Part shown: one piece after another, positions 9,856 to 18,352 of the stretch
Layout: every line of letters begins with the position of its first letter
Numbering within the stretch: the first letter of the stretch is position 1
Assembly: GCA_963826695.1 (NCBI GenBank)
Contig: CAWGXZ010000003.1
Coordinates: 310,001 to 374,000, forward strand
Direction of reading: 5' to 3'
Length of the DNA stretch: 64,000 nucleotides
DNA from: CAWGXZ01 sp963826695
GTDB taxonomy: Bacteria > Pseudomonadota > Gammaproteobacteria > Burkholderiales > Burkholderiaceae_C
Translations under genes and position numbers: made by a program
Notes under the pieces: model-generated
Databases searched by the model: none
What the model saw: the letters and a program-made list of their open reading frames with translations, nothing else
Told to the model about the DNA's origin: nothing

Positions 9856-12396
9856 ATGAATTCACAGCCGTCCCTCCCGACAACGCCCACGACCTGGCTG
9901 CTTGCCTGGCGCCAGTTGCGCCGCGACCTGCGTGCCGGCGAATTGCGGCTGTTGTTCGTCGCGGTCACGCTGGCGGTGGCGGCGCTGACCGCGGTCGGAT
10001 TCTTTGCCGACCGCATGAACGGCGGCCTGACGAGCAATGCCCGCGAACTGCTCGGCGGCGACGCCATCGTGAGCAGCGACAAGCCGACGCCGGCGGTGCT
10101 CGTCGAGCAGGCGCGCGCGATCGGCCTGGCGACCGCGAGCACCGCCAGCTTTCCCAGCATGGCGCGCGCGCCCGACGACAAGGGCGGCGCCTCGCGACTG
10201 GCGGCCGTGAAGGCGGTCGGCGACGGCTACCCGCTGCGCGGCAAGCTGTTGCTGCAGGAGGGGGCCGGCAGCGTCGAGCGCGCGCAGCCGCCGCAGCCGG
10301 GAACGGTCTGGGTCGAAGCGGCGGTGCTCGACGCACTCGGCCTCGCGGTCGGCGATTCGCTGCTGCTCGGCGACGCGTCGCTGCGCATCGCGGCGGTCAT
10401 CGGTGCCGAACCCGACCGGGGCGGCGGCTTCATGAGCTTTGCGCCGCGGGTCATGCTCAACCAGCGCGATCTGCAAGCCACCGGGCTGATCCAGCCGGCC
10501 AGTCGGGTGACCTATCGCCTGGCCGTGGCGACCCGCGGCGACGAGCGCGCACTGCAGCGTTTTCTCGCCGGGGCAGAGGACACGATCCGCAGCCAGGCGC
10601 TGCGCGGTGTCCGGCTCGAGTCGCTCGAATCGGGCCGGCCGGAGATGAAGCAGACGCTCGACCGGGCCGAGAAATTCCTCAACCTGGTCGCGCTGCTGTC
10701 GGCGCTGCTGGCGGCGGTCGCGGTGGCCATCGCCTCGCGCGACTTTGCGGCACGCCACCTCGACCACTGCGCCATGCTGCGGGTGCTCGGGCAGCCGCAG
10801 CGCAGCATCGCCCTGCAGTACCTGATCGAATTCACGCTGGTCGGCCTGCTCGCCAGCCTGGCGGGCGTGGCGATCGGCTATGCGGTGCACCACGTGTTCG
10901 TCTGGCTGCTGGCCGGGCTGGTGCGCACGACGCTGCCGGCGGCGAGCCTCTGGCCGGCCTTCTTCGGCATGGGGGTCGGGCTGACGCTGCTCGCCGGCTT
11001 CGGTCTGCCGCCGGTGCTGCAGCTGGCGCGGGTGCCGCCGCTGCGCGTCATCCGCCGCGACGTCGGCACGCTTGCGCCGGCCTCGCTCGCCGTGCTGATG
11101 GCCGGGGTCGGCGGCTTTGCCGCGCTGCTGCTGGCGGTGGCGAGCGATCTGCGGCTCGGGTTGATCGCGGTCGGCGGCTTCGCCGCGGCAGCGCTGCTGT
11201 TTTCGGCGCTCGGCTGGCTTGCAGTACGAATCCTGGTTCGCGCGGTGCCCGAGGCGAGGGCGCCGCGCTGGCTGGTGCTGGCAACGCGCCAGCTGGCCGC
11301 GCGGCCCGCGTACGCGGTGCTGCAGATTGCCTCGCTCAGCCTCGGCCTGCTCGCGCTGGTGCTGCTGGTGCTGCTGCGCACCGACCTGATCGCCAGCTGG
11401 CGCCAGGCGACGCCACCCGACGCGCCGAACCGCTTCGTCATCAACCTGCAGCCCGACCAGGGCGACGCCTTCCAGGCACGGCTGCGGGCGTCGGGCGTTG
11501 CGCGCTACGACTGGTACCCGATGTTCCGCGGCCGGCTGGTGGCGGTCAACGGCAAGCCGGTGGCGGCCGACGAGGTGGGCGATGAACGCGGCAAGCGTCT
11601 CGTCGAGCGCGAATTCAATCTCAGCCATGCCGCGCAGATGCCGGCGCACAACGAGCCGGCCGGCGGACGCTGGGTCACCGAGGAAGCCGATGCGCTCAGC
11701 GTCGAGGAGGGGCTGGCGAAGACGCTCGGCCTGAAGCTCGGCGACCGGCTGCGTTTCGAAGTCGCCGGGCAGAACCTCGAGGGCCGCATCACCAGCCTGC
11801 GCAAGGTCGACTGGAGTTCGATGCGGGTCAATTTCTTCGTCATGTTCCCGCGGGCCAAGCTCGACGATGTGCCGGTGAGCTACATCGCCGCGTACCGGGC
11901 TCCGACGACACCCGGTTTCGACAATGCGTTGAACCGCGAATTCCCGAACATCACCAATGTCGACGTTTCGGCATCGATCGCCCAGGTGCAGCGGGTGCTC
12001 GACCAGGTGGCGCGGGCGGTCGAGTTCCTGTTCGCGTTCACGCTGGCCGCCGGGCTCGTGGTGCTGTTCGCTGCGATCACCGCCACGCGCGAGGGGCGTT
12101 CTCGCGAGTTCGCCGTGATGCGGGCGATCGGTGCCAGCAGCCGCCTGCTCGGCCAGGTGCAGCGGGCCGAGCTGCTCGGCGTCGGCGCGCTGGCCGGGCT
12201 GCTGGCGACGCTCGGCGCCGTCGCTGTCGGCTGGGCGATGGCGCAGTTCGTCTTCGATTTCAGCTGGCGGCCGCAATGGTGGGTGCCGCTGGCCGGCTCG
12301 GCGGCCGGGGCCGCGCTGGCGCTTGCCGCCGGCTGGTGGGGCCTGCGCGACGTGCTGCGGCGCCCGGTCGTCGAGACGCTGCGCCAGGCGGTGTGA
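9856..12396 (+). CDS. YbbP-type FtsX-domain ABC permease
   Basis: This 846-residue inner-membrane protein has the YbbP layout: one N-terminal membrane segment (LLFVAVTLAVAALTAVGFF near residue 33), a periplasmic domain, a first FtsX block of membrane segments (about 275-510), a second large periplasmic domain, and a final FtsX block after residue 720 (FAFTLAAGLVVLFAAITATREG). YbbP normally works with the ATPase YbbA and is often linked to the lipase/esterase TesA. Neither is adjacent here. The family is thought to act in release of envelope substrates, but its substrate is not settled. The 60-base gap to the divergent dioxygenase gene holds its promoter. Confidence 0.88.
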   Translation: MNSQPSLPTTPTTWLLAWRQLRRDLRAGELRLLFVAVTLAVAALTAVGFFADRMNGGLTSNARELLGGDAIVSSDKPTPAVLVEQARAIGLATASTASFPSMARAPDDKGGASRLAAVKAVGDGYPLRGKLLLQEGAGSVERAQPPQPGTVWVEAAVLDALGLAVGDSLLLGDASLRIAAVIGAEPDRGGGFMSFAPRVMLNQRDLQATGLIQPASRVTYRLAVATRGDERALQRFLAGAEDTIRSQALRGVRLESLESGRPEMKQTLDRAEKFLNLVALLSALLAAVAVAIASRDFAARHLDHCAMLRVLGQPQRSIALQYLIEFTLVGLLASLAGVAIGYAVHHVFVWLLAGLVRTTLPAASLWPAFFGMGVGLTLLAGFGLPPVLQLARVPPLRVIRRDVGTLAPASLAVLMAGVGGFAALLLAVASDLRLGLIAVGGFAAAALLFSALGWLAVRILVRAVPEARAPRWLVLATRQLAARPAYAVLQIASLSLGLLALVLLVLLRTDLIASWRQATPPDAPNRFVINLQPDQGDAFQARLRASGVARYDWYPMFRGRLVAVNGKPVAADEVGDERGKRLVEREFNLSHAAQMPAHNEPAGGRWVTEEADALSVEEGLAKTLGLKLGDRLRFEVAGQNLEGRITSLRKVDWSSMRVNFFVMFPRAKLDDVPVSYIAAYRAPTTPGFDNALNREFPNITNVDVSASIAQVQRVLDQVARAVEFLFAFTLAAGLVVLFAAITATREGRSREFAVMRAIGASSRLLGQVQRAELLGVGALAGLLATLGAVAVGWAMAQFVFDFSWRPQWWVPLAGSAAGAALALAAGWWGLRDVLRRPVVETLRQAV

Positions 12397-12439
12397 CGGC
12401 GGAACAACGAGGCGCGCCTGCGCGCGGCATACTTGCGGC

Positions 12440-13594
12440 ATGGTCGATGCTGCGTCCCCTGGCGTGCTGCGGGTGCTGCACCTCGAAGATTCCGAACTCG
12501 ATCACCAGTTGACGATGGCGCATCTGATGCGCAGCGGCCGGCGGGTCGAATGCCTGCGTGTCGAAACCGAGGCCGACTACCTGCGGGCGCTGAACCAGCG
12601 CTGGGATGTCGTCATCTCGGACTACAACCTGCCCGGTTTCTCTGGGCTGGTGGCGCTGGACCTGCTGAAGGCCAGCCGCTGCGACGCGCCTTTCCTGCTG
12701 GTTTCCGGCGAAATCGGCGAGGAAACGGCTGTCGAGGCGATGCGCAACGGCGCCAGCGACTATTTGCTCAAGCACAACCTGACGCGGCTGGCACCGGCCG
12801 TGCTGGGCGCCGTCGCCGCCAGCGTCAGCCGGCGCGAACGCCAGCGCGCCGATGCCGAGCTCGATGCCTCGAAGCAGCGGCTGCACGAACTGGCGCAGTA
12901 CCTGCAGACCAGCGTCGAATCCGAGCGCAAGGCGATCGCCCGTGAAATCCACGACGACATCGGCGGCTCGCTGACCGCGCTGAAGTTCGAGCTCGCCTGG
13001 GTGGCCCGGCACGCCGAGAGCGACGCGCTGCGCGAGCGGATGGTGGCGGCCCTCGAAACCCTGGGCCTCGCCATGGAAGCGACGCAGCGGATCATGCACA
13101 ACCTGCGCCCGGCAATTCTCGAGCAGGGGCTGGTTGCGGCACTGCAGTGGATGGCAGGCCGGTTCGAGCGGCGCACCGGCGTGACCTGCGTACTGCGCAC
13201 GCCGCCCGGTCCGCTCAACCTGCCTCCCGGTGTGCCGCTGGTGGCCTACCGGACGGCGCAGGAGGCGCTGACCAACATCACGAAACACGCCCAGGCCACC
13301 CGGGTCGACATCGATCTCGCGCTGGCCGGCGGCGTGCTGTCGCTCGAGGTCGGCGACAACGGCCGTGGCCTGTCGGCGAGCGACCTCGCCAAGGCGCGGT
13401 CGTTCGGCATCCGCGGACTGCACGAGCGTGCCCAGACGGTGGGTGGCTGGGTCGAGCTGAGCAGCACGTCGAGCGGCACGACGCTGATCCTTTCGGTGCC
13501 GCTGGCGGATTCCGCTGCTGCGGCCAAGTCGACCGTGCACCAGGATCACGAGCCCGACGACGAGGATCCGACGGTCTGGGGAGACGTCGAATGA
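12440..13594 (+). CDS. Hybrid sensor kinase: receiver domain plus NarX-type histidine kinase
   Basis: This 384-residue cytoplasmic protein has an N-terminal receiver domain (VLHLEDSELD, phospho-acceptor Asp in VISDYNLPG near residue 57, Lys in YLLKHN). A short coiled linker and a HisKA_3 dimerisation domain with AREIHDDIGG near residue 172 follow, then a HATPase domain with QEALTNITKHA and DNGRGLS. No membrane segment is present, so input must come by phosphotransfer to the receiver or from a soluble partner. The stop overlaps the start of the NarL-type regulator gene (ATGA at 13591-13594), which makes them a cognate pair. Start 12440 is the first ATG before the receiver. Confidence 0.9.
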   Translation: MVDAASPGVLRVLHLEDSELDHQLTMAHLMRSGRRVECLRVETEADYLRALNQRWDVVISDYNLPGFSGLVALDLLKASRCDAPFLLVSGEIGEETAVEAMRNGASDYLLKHNLTRLAPAVLGAVAASVSRRERQRADAELDASKQRLHELAQYLQTSVESERKAIAREIHDDIGGSLTALKFELAWVARHAESDALRERMVAALETLGLAMEATQRIMHNLRPAILEQGLVAALQWMAGRFERRTGVTCVLRTPPGPLNLPPGVPLVAYRTAQEALTNITKHAQATRVDIDLALAGGVLSLEVGDNGRGLSASDLAKARSFGIRGLHERAQTVGGWVELSSTSSGTTLILSVPLADSAAAAKSTVHQDHEPDDEDPTVWGDVE

Positions 13595-14232
13595 TCCGCG
13601 TCGTGCTCTGCGACGACCACGCGCTGATTCGCCGCGGCATCCGTGACACGCTGTGCGACGCCAGCGACATCACCGTGGTCGGCGAGGCTGGCGAATACGG
13701 CGAACTGCGCTCGCTGCTGCGCCAGACCGAATGCGACGTGCTGGTGCTCGACATCAACCTGCCGGGTCGCAGCGGTCTCGACGTGCTGCATGCGATGAAG
13801 GACGAAGGCAGCACGCTCAAGGTGCTGGTGGTCTCGATGTACCCCGAGGACCAGTACGCCATCCGCGCGCTGCGTGCCGGAGCCTTCGGCTACGTCAACA
13901 AGGGCGGCGACCCGGCGCTGATCGTCGCCGCGGTGCGCACCGTGGCGCAGGGGCGCAAGTACGTGACGCCGGAAATCGCCCAGATGCTCGTCGACAGCCT
14001 GACCACGTCGAGCACGCAGGCCGCGCACGACAAGCTTTCCGACCGCGAGATGCAGACGCTGGTGATGATCGCCTCGGGCAAGCGGCTTTCGGATATTGCC
14101 GAGGAACTGAAGCTCAGCCCGAAGACCGTCAGCGTCTACCGGGCCCGGGTGCTCGAGAAGCTGGCGCTGACCAACAACTCGGAAATGACCGTCTATGCGA
14201 TCCGCAGCGGACTGGTCGGCGACGGCACGTGA
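13591..14232 (+). CDS. NarL/FixJ-type response regulator
   Basis: This 213-residue regulator has a receiver domain (RVVLCDDHALIRRG, acceptor Asp in VLVLDINLPG near residue 54, Lys in YVNKGGD) and a LuxR-type helix-turn-helix (LSDREMQTLVMIASGKRLSD, then SPKTVSVYRARVLEKL). It is translationally coupled to the kinase gene and its stop overlaps the GTG of greB (GTGA), so greB may share the transcript. Target genes cannot be read from the sequence. Confidence 0.92.
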   Translation: MIRVVLCDDHALIRRGIRDTLCDASDITVVGEAGEYGELRSLLRQTECDVLVLDINLPGRSGLDVLHAMKDEGSTLKVLVVSMYPEDQYAIRALRAGAFGYVNKGGDPALIVAAVRTVAQGRKYVTPEIAQMLVDSLTTSSTQAAHDKLSDREMQTLVMIASGKRLSDIAEELKLSPKTVSVYRARVLEKLALTNNSEMTVYAIRSGLVGDGT

Positions 14233-14804
14233 GCAAGGCCTTCACCCGCGAAAGCGACGCCGAGGACGACGAGGGCGACGAGCCCGCGCCCCCGGCGCTG
14301 CCTGCCGGTGCGCGCAACTACATGACGCCCGCGGGCTATGCCCGGCTGCGCGCCGAGTTGCTGGGCCTGCTCGATGTCGAGCGGCCGAAGGTGGTCGAAG
14401 TCGTCTCCTGGGCGGCGAAGAACGGCGACCGTTCGGAAAACGGCGACTACCTCTACGGCAAGAAGCGGTTGCGGGAGATCGACCGGCGCATCCGCTTCCT
14501 GACGCGGCGGCTCGACATCGTGGAGGTCGTCGATCCGTCGCTGAACCACGGCCGCGACCAGATCTTCTTCGGTGCAACCGTGGTGTATGCCAACCAGGCC
14601 GGCGAGGAACGCACGATCACGATCAAGGGCATCGATGAATCCGACAGCAGCCAGGGCGAGGTCAGCTGGATTTCGCCGATCGCGCGCGCCTTGCTCAAGG
14701 CGCGCACCGGTGACGAGGTGACCCTGCTCACGCCCGGCGGCACCGAGCGAATCGACGTTCTCGAGGTGCGCTACCCGGCGCCCGCAGGCGCGGCGCCGGC
14801 CTGA
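14229..14804 (+). CDS. greB: Transcription elongation factor GreB
   Basis: This is a 191-residue GreA/GreB family protein. It rescues backtracked RNA polymerase by stimulating transcript cleavage. The coiled-coil N-terminal domain has YMTPAGYARLRAEL and the tip region NGDRSENGDYLYGKKRLREID, whose acidic residues reach the active site. The C-terminal FKBP-like domain ends in ERIDVLEVRYP. A charged ~30-residue extension precedes the domain. GTG at 14229 overlaps the previous stop. In related bacteria greB follows spoT. Here the two genes are convergent and share 34 bases at their 3' ends. Confidence 0.94.
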   Translation: MSKAFTRESDAEDDEGDEPAPPALPAGARNYMTPAGYARLRAELLGLLDVERPKVVEVVSWAAKNGDRSENGDYLYGKKRLREIDRRIRFLTRRLDIVEVVDPSLNHGRDQIFFGATVVYANQAGEERTITIKGIDESDSSQGEVSWISPIARALLKARTGDEVTLLTPGGTERIDVLEVRYPAPAGAAPA

Positions 14805-17101
14805 TCGCCCGCGCGCCGCAACGGTGCGTCGCCGGCGCGGGTGCGGGCGACATGCAGCACCACGCGCGAGCGGCGCAGCGCGCGCATGACTTCGGAAAGG
14901 TGCAGCCGGTCGCGAACGCTCAGCAGCAGGTGCAACTCGCTGTTCTCGGCCGAGACATCGCTGCCCATGTGGACATGCGTGATGTCGGCCTCGGCGCCGG
15001 CGATCGCCTGCGCCACCTGGGCCAGCACGCCCTTGCCGTTTCGCACCAGAAGCTGGACACCGGTCTCGAAGGGCCGTCCGGGCTGCTCGGCCCAGTCGAC
15101 ACCCATGAAGTTGTCGCCGGCGCGGCGCAGCAGCCGCCGCGCGACCGCGCAGTCGGCGGCATGCACCGTCAACCCTTCGCCGCGGCCGAGGTAGCCGACG
15201 ATCGCGTCGCCGGGTATCGGCCGGCAACACGCCGACAGCTGGATCGACGCGCCTTCGCTGCCGTCGATCAGCACCGACCCCTGCGCCGGTATGGCGTCGT
15301 CGGTCGCAAAGCGGCCGAGGGTGAGCGTCACGGCGTCCGGGCGAACGCCGCGCTCGGCCATCAGCAGCGCCAGTCGCTTGCCGACGATGGTCGCGATCTT
15401 GCGGCCGAACCCGATGTCGGCACAGAGTTCCGCCGCGCTTCGGTTGCCGCTCCAGCGCGTCAGCTGCTGCCACAGGAACTGGGTCTCGGGCGAGTCGCCC
15501 GGCGGCAGCAGGTAGCCTTCGGCACGCAGCGCCTGCGTCAGCATCTTCTCGCCGAGCGCCTGCGACTCCTCGAGCTCCATCGTCTTCAGGTAGTGGCGGA
15601 TGCGCGAGCGAGCGCGGCCGGTGTGCACGAAGTTGAGCCAGGCCGGGTTGGGGCGGGCGTTCGGCGCGCCGACGATCTCGACCACGTCGCCGCTGCGAAG
15701 TTCGGTGCGCAGCGCCACCGCCTGGCCATTGATCTTGGCCGCGACGCAGTGGTCGCCGACATCGGTGTGGATGGCATAGGCAAAGTCGATCGGCGTCGCA
15801 CCGCGCGGCAGCGCCAGGATCTTCGAGCGCGGCGTGAAGACGTAGACGGCGTCGGGAAACAGGTCGATCTTGACGTGCTCGAGAAACTCGCCGGCGTCGC
15901 GGGTCTCGGACTGGATGTCGATCAGCGACTGCAGCCAGAGCGCGCCGAGCCGCTGCGCCTCGGCGCCTTCGGGCGCATGGCCATGCGTCTTGTAGAGCCA
16001 GTGGGCGGCGATTCCCTCCTCGGCGACACGGTGCATGGCCTGCGTGCGGATCTGGAACTCGACCGGGCCGCCGACCGGGCTCACCAGCGTGGTGTGCAGC
16101 GACTGGTAGCCATTGGCCTTCGGAATCGCGATGTAGTCCTTGAAGCGCCCGGGGATCGGCTTGTAGAGCTGGTGCAGCACGCCCAGTGCTGCATAGCAGT
16201 CGGGCAGCGCGTCGACCACGATGCGGAAGCCGAAGATGTCGTTCACGTCGGCGAAGCTCAGGTGCTTCTCGCGCATCTTGCTGTAGATCGAAAACAGCGT
16301 CTTTTCGCGTCCGCTCACCTGGACTGCGGTGGCATTGAGCGCAAATGCCTTCTCGACGTCGCGCCGCACCCGCTCGACGATGTCGCGCCGGTGGCCGCGT
16401 GCCTTCTGCAGCGCCCGGGAGAGCGGCGCATGGCGCCATGGGCACAGATTCCTGAAGGACAGGTCCTGCAGCTCGCGATAGACCTGGTTCAGTCCCAGGC
16501 GGTGCGCAATCGGGGCATAGATGTCGAGCGTCTCGCGGGCGATGCGCAGGCGCTTGGCCGCTGCCATCGAACCGATGGTGCGCATGTTGTGCAGCCGGTC
16601 GGCCAGCTTGATCAGGATGACCCGCACGTCGCGCGCCATCGCCAGCAGCATCTTGCGAAAGCTCTCGGCCTGGCCTTCCTCGCGCGTCGAGAAGTTGATC
16701 TTGTCGAGCTTGGTCAGGCCGTCGACCAGATCCGCCGTCGCCACGCCGAAACGCTCGATCAGTTCGGACTTGCCGACGCCGCAATCTTCCATGGCGTCGT
16801 GCATCAGCGCCGCCATGATCGCCTGCACGTCGAGGCGCCAGTCGGCACACAGGCCGGCCACGGCAATCGGGTGGGTGATGTAGGGCTCGCCGCTGGCCCG
16901 GAACTGCCCGAGATGCGCGACATCGGCGAATCGGTAGGCGCTCTTGACCCGCCGGATGTCGGCGTCGTCGAGGTAACCGAGCTTGTCGGTGAGTGTCGCA
17001 AAGGAAGCCGCCGCAGCATCGCTCGACGGCGGGCTCGCCACGGCCACCGGCGCTCCCGCCGGGCGCGTCTCGCGATTCAGGCCATGAGGGCGTGCAGTCA
17101 T
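14771..17101 (-). CDS. spoT: Bifunctional (p)ppGpp synthetase/hydrolase
   Basis: This 776-residue Rel/SpoT enzyme makes and degrades the stringent-response alarmone. The N-terminal HD hydrolase domain keeps its metal motif (YITHPIAVAG, HDAMED near residue 96, LADRLHNMRT), which points to an active hydrolase. The synthetase domain has SGREKTLFSIYSKM, DIFGFRIVVD and EEGIAAHWLYK. The TGS domain (VYVFTPRSKILALPRGATP) follows, and a C-terminal ACT-type domain (LLVRNGKGVLAQVAQAIAGA) ends the protein. The N terminus carries ~35 extra low-complexity residues. It lies downstream of rpoZ in the usual gmk-rpoZ-spoT order. Confidence 0.95.
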   Translation of the reverse strand: MTARPHGLNRETRPAGAPVAVASPPSSDAAAASFATLTDKLGYLDDADIRRVKSAYRFADVAHLGQFRASGEPYITHPIAVAGLCADWRLDVQAIMAALMHDAMEDCGVGKSELIERFGVATADLVDGLTKLDKINFSTREEGQAESFRKMLLAMARDVRVILIKLADRLHNMRTIGSMAAAKRLRIARETLDIYAPIAHRLGLNQVYRELQDLSFRNLCPWRHAPLSRALQKARGHRRDIVERVRRDVEKAFALNATAVQVSGREKTLFSIYSKMREKHLSFADVNDIFGFRIVVDALPDCYAALGVLHQLYKPIPGRFKDYIAIPKANGYQSLHTTLVSPVGGPVEFQIRTQAMHRVAEEGIAAHWLYKTHGHAPEGAEAQRLGALWLQSLIDIQSETRDAGEFLEHVKIDLFPDAVYVFTPRSKILALPRGATPIDFAYAIHTDVGDHCVAAKINGQAVALRTELRSGDVVEIVGAPNARPNPAWLNFVHTGRARSRIRHYLKTMELEESQALGEKMLTQALRAEGYLLPPGDSPETQFLWQQLTRWSGNRSAAELCADIGFGRKIATIVGKRLALLMAERGVRPDAVTLTLGRFATDDAIPAQGSVLIDGSEGASIQLSACCRPIPGDAIVGYLGRGEGLTVHAADCAVARRLLRRAGDNFMGVDWAEQPGRPFETGVQLLVRNGKGVLAQVAQAIAGAEADITHVHMGSDVSAENSELHLLLSVRDRLHLSEVMRALRRSRVVLHVARTRAGDAPLRRAGDQAGAAPAGAG

Positions 17102-17182
17102 GCGCCGAATCTAGCGTGGATTGGTGTCCATCCGGGGCGCCGGGTGCATCGGCACGCCGGTGAAGGCGTGCGGCCGGAAATG

Positions 17183-17206
17183 AAAACGGCCCGCGAGGGG
17201 CCGTTT
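17183..17206 (-). terminator. Hairpin between rpoZ and spoT
   Basis: An inverted repeat (AACGGCCC, loop GCGA, GGGGCCGTT) lies between rpoZ and spoT, followed on the minus strand by TTTTC. It could be a weak intrinsic terminator or attenuator that lowers spoT expression relative to rpoZ. Confidence 0.5.
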
Positions 17207-17226
17207 CGTCAGGGGTGCTCGCCGCG

Positions 17227-17430
17227 TCAGACGGGCACTTTGCGCAGCATCTCGATGCCGATCTCGCCGGCGGCAATCTCGCGCAGCGCCGTCACGCCGG
17301 GCTTGTTCTTGGTTTCGAACTTCGGCGCATGGCCTTGGCTGAGCATGCGCGCGCGATACGTCGCGGCAAGCACCAGCTGGAAGCGATTGGGAATCTTGGC
17401 TAGGCAGTCTTCCACCGTGATGCGGGCCAT
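17227..17430 (-). CDS. rpoZ: RNA polymerase omega subunit
   Basis: This 67-residue protein starts MARITVEDCL and contains NRFQLVLAATYRARML, the conserved helix of omega, which assists assembly of the beta' subunit and takes part in ppGpp binding. The length is normal for betaproteobacteria. It lies 18 bases downstream of gmk and upstream of spoT, the usual operon context. Confidence 0.96.
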   Translation of the reverse strand: MARITVEDCLAKIPNRFQLVLAATYRARMLSQGHAPKFETKNKPGVTALREIAAGEIGIEMLRKVPV

Positions 17431-17448
17431 GTGTCGCTCCAGAAAGGT

Positions 17449-18069
17449 TCAGATCAGATCGAGCGCAGCAAAAACGGCGGACTTGCTGCGTTGCTGCGAG
17501 ACGTACTTGAGGCGCTGCGAATGAACGACCGTTTTAAGGTCGAAAAGCGCTGTCTCGAAGAGGGCATTGATTATAACGAAGTCGAAGTGCCGGGCCTTGG
17601 CGACCTCGATTCGCGCCGTGCACAGCCGCCGGGTGATCGCCTCGGGCTCGTCCTCGCCCCGGCGATTCAGGCGCTCGGCAAGTTCCTCCCAACTCGGCGG
17701 CAGGATGAAGATCAGCACCGCATTGGCGAACAAGCGCTTGATCTGCAGCGCGCCTTGCCAGTCGATCTCGAGCACCACGTCCTGGCCACTCGCCATGCGC
17801 TGCTCGATGGCCACGCGCGAAGTGCCGTAGAGCTGGCCATGCACCTCGGCCCACTCGAAGAACTGGCCGGCAGCGATCTTCTCGCGGAAACGCGCTTCGT
17901 CGATGAAGTGGTACTCGCGGCCGTCGCGCTCCTGGCCGCGCGGCTGGCGGGTGGTGTGCGAGACCGAGACCACGAGGTGGGCATCGACCTGCAGCAATGC
18001 GCTCACCAGGCTCGACTTGCCGGCGCCGCTCGGCGCGGCGATGACGAACAGGTTGCCGGGGTAGTCCAT
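17449..18069 (-). CDS. gmk: Guanylate kinase
   Basis: This 206-residue enzyme phosphorylates GMP to GDP. The P-loop is APSGAGKSSL near residue 12. The GMP-binding region includes SHTTRQPRGQERDGREYHF, and DVVLEIDWQGA is the next conserved block. In relatives gmk follows yicC directly. Here the ATG at 18069 is only 5 bases from the TAG of a yicC 3' remnant (18075-18077), beyond which island DNA begins. The gene has therefore lost its ancestral upstream neighbour and must be transcribed from the island's left end or from a promoter near 18100. Confidence 0.96.
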   Translation of the reverse strand: MDYPGNLFVIAAPSGAGKSSLVSALLQVDAHLVVSVSHTTRQPRGQERDGREYHFIDEARFREKIAAGQFFEWAEVHGQLYGTSRVAIEQRMASGQDVVLEIDWQGALQIKRLFANAVLIFILPPSWEELAERLNRRGEDEPEAITRRLCTARIEVAKARHFDFVIINALFETALFDLKTVVHSQRLKYVSQQRSKSAVFAALDLI

Positions 18070-18074
18070 CCGGG

Positions 18075-18095
18075 CTATTCGAGGTTCTGCACCTG
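18075..18095. repeat. Left copy of the yicC 3'-end repeat (att-like)
   Basis: Read on the minus strand, this encodes QVQNLE and stop, the C terminus of YicC, but with no yicC body upstream. It matches the true yicC end at 38468-38488 at 17 of 21 positions, with TGCACCTG identical. All four differences are synonymous. This is what remains at the gmk side if an element integrated into the last codons of yicC. Confidence 0.7.
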
Positions 18096-18352
18096 AACTT
18101 CGACTGCGAAGCCAAGTCCTTGTCGCGTCAACATATTTCTTAAGCCATGCGCTGGAAACCCCACATGCAAAAACATGCAGGACTGCGCAGAGTCGTTTCC
18201 ACCTCTAGGCGCAGGACCAGAACTGTAGCTTGCGCGCGATGGTTGCCGAAGGATGTGCGTGCACGGCGTTGCGAGTTGCAATCCACTACCGAGGGGGACT
18301 GCTCCGTCCGGGACCTACCATCCGTACTCACAGCGCACCGCCGAAAGCATCC

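Noticed and set aside
18103..18118. TTGTCGCGTCAA-like sequence near the left island edge as a further FNR box
   Set aside because: The half-sites are two bases too close together for the TTGAT-N4-ATCAA geometry.
18075..18281. 68-codon minus-strand frame ending in the YicC tail
   Set aside because: Only the last six codons resemble YicC. The rest is island DNA with no recognisable protein, so it is described as a repeat scar and not as a gene.
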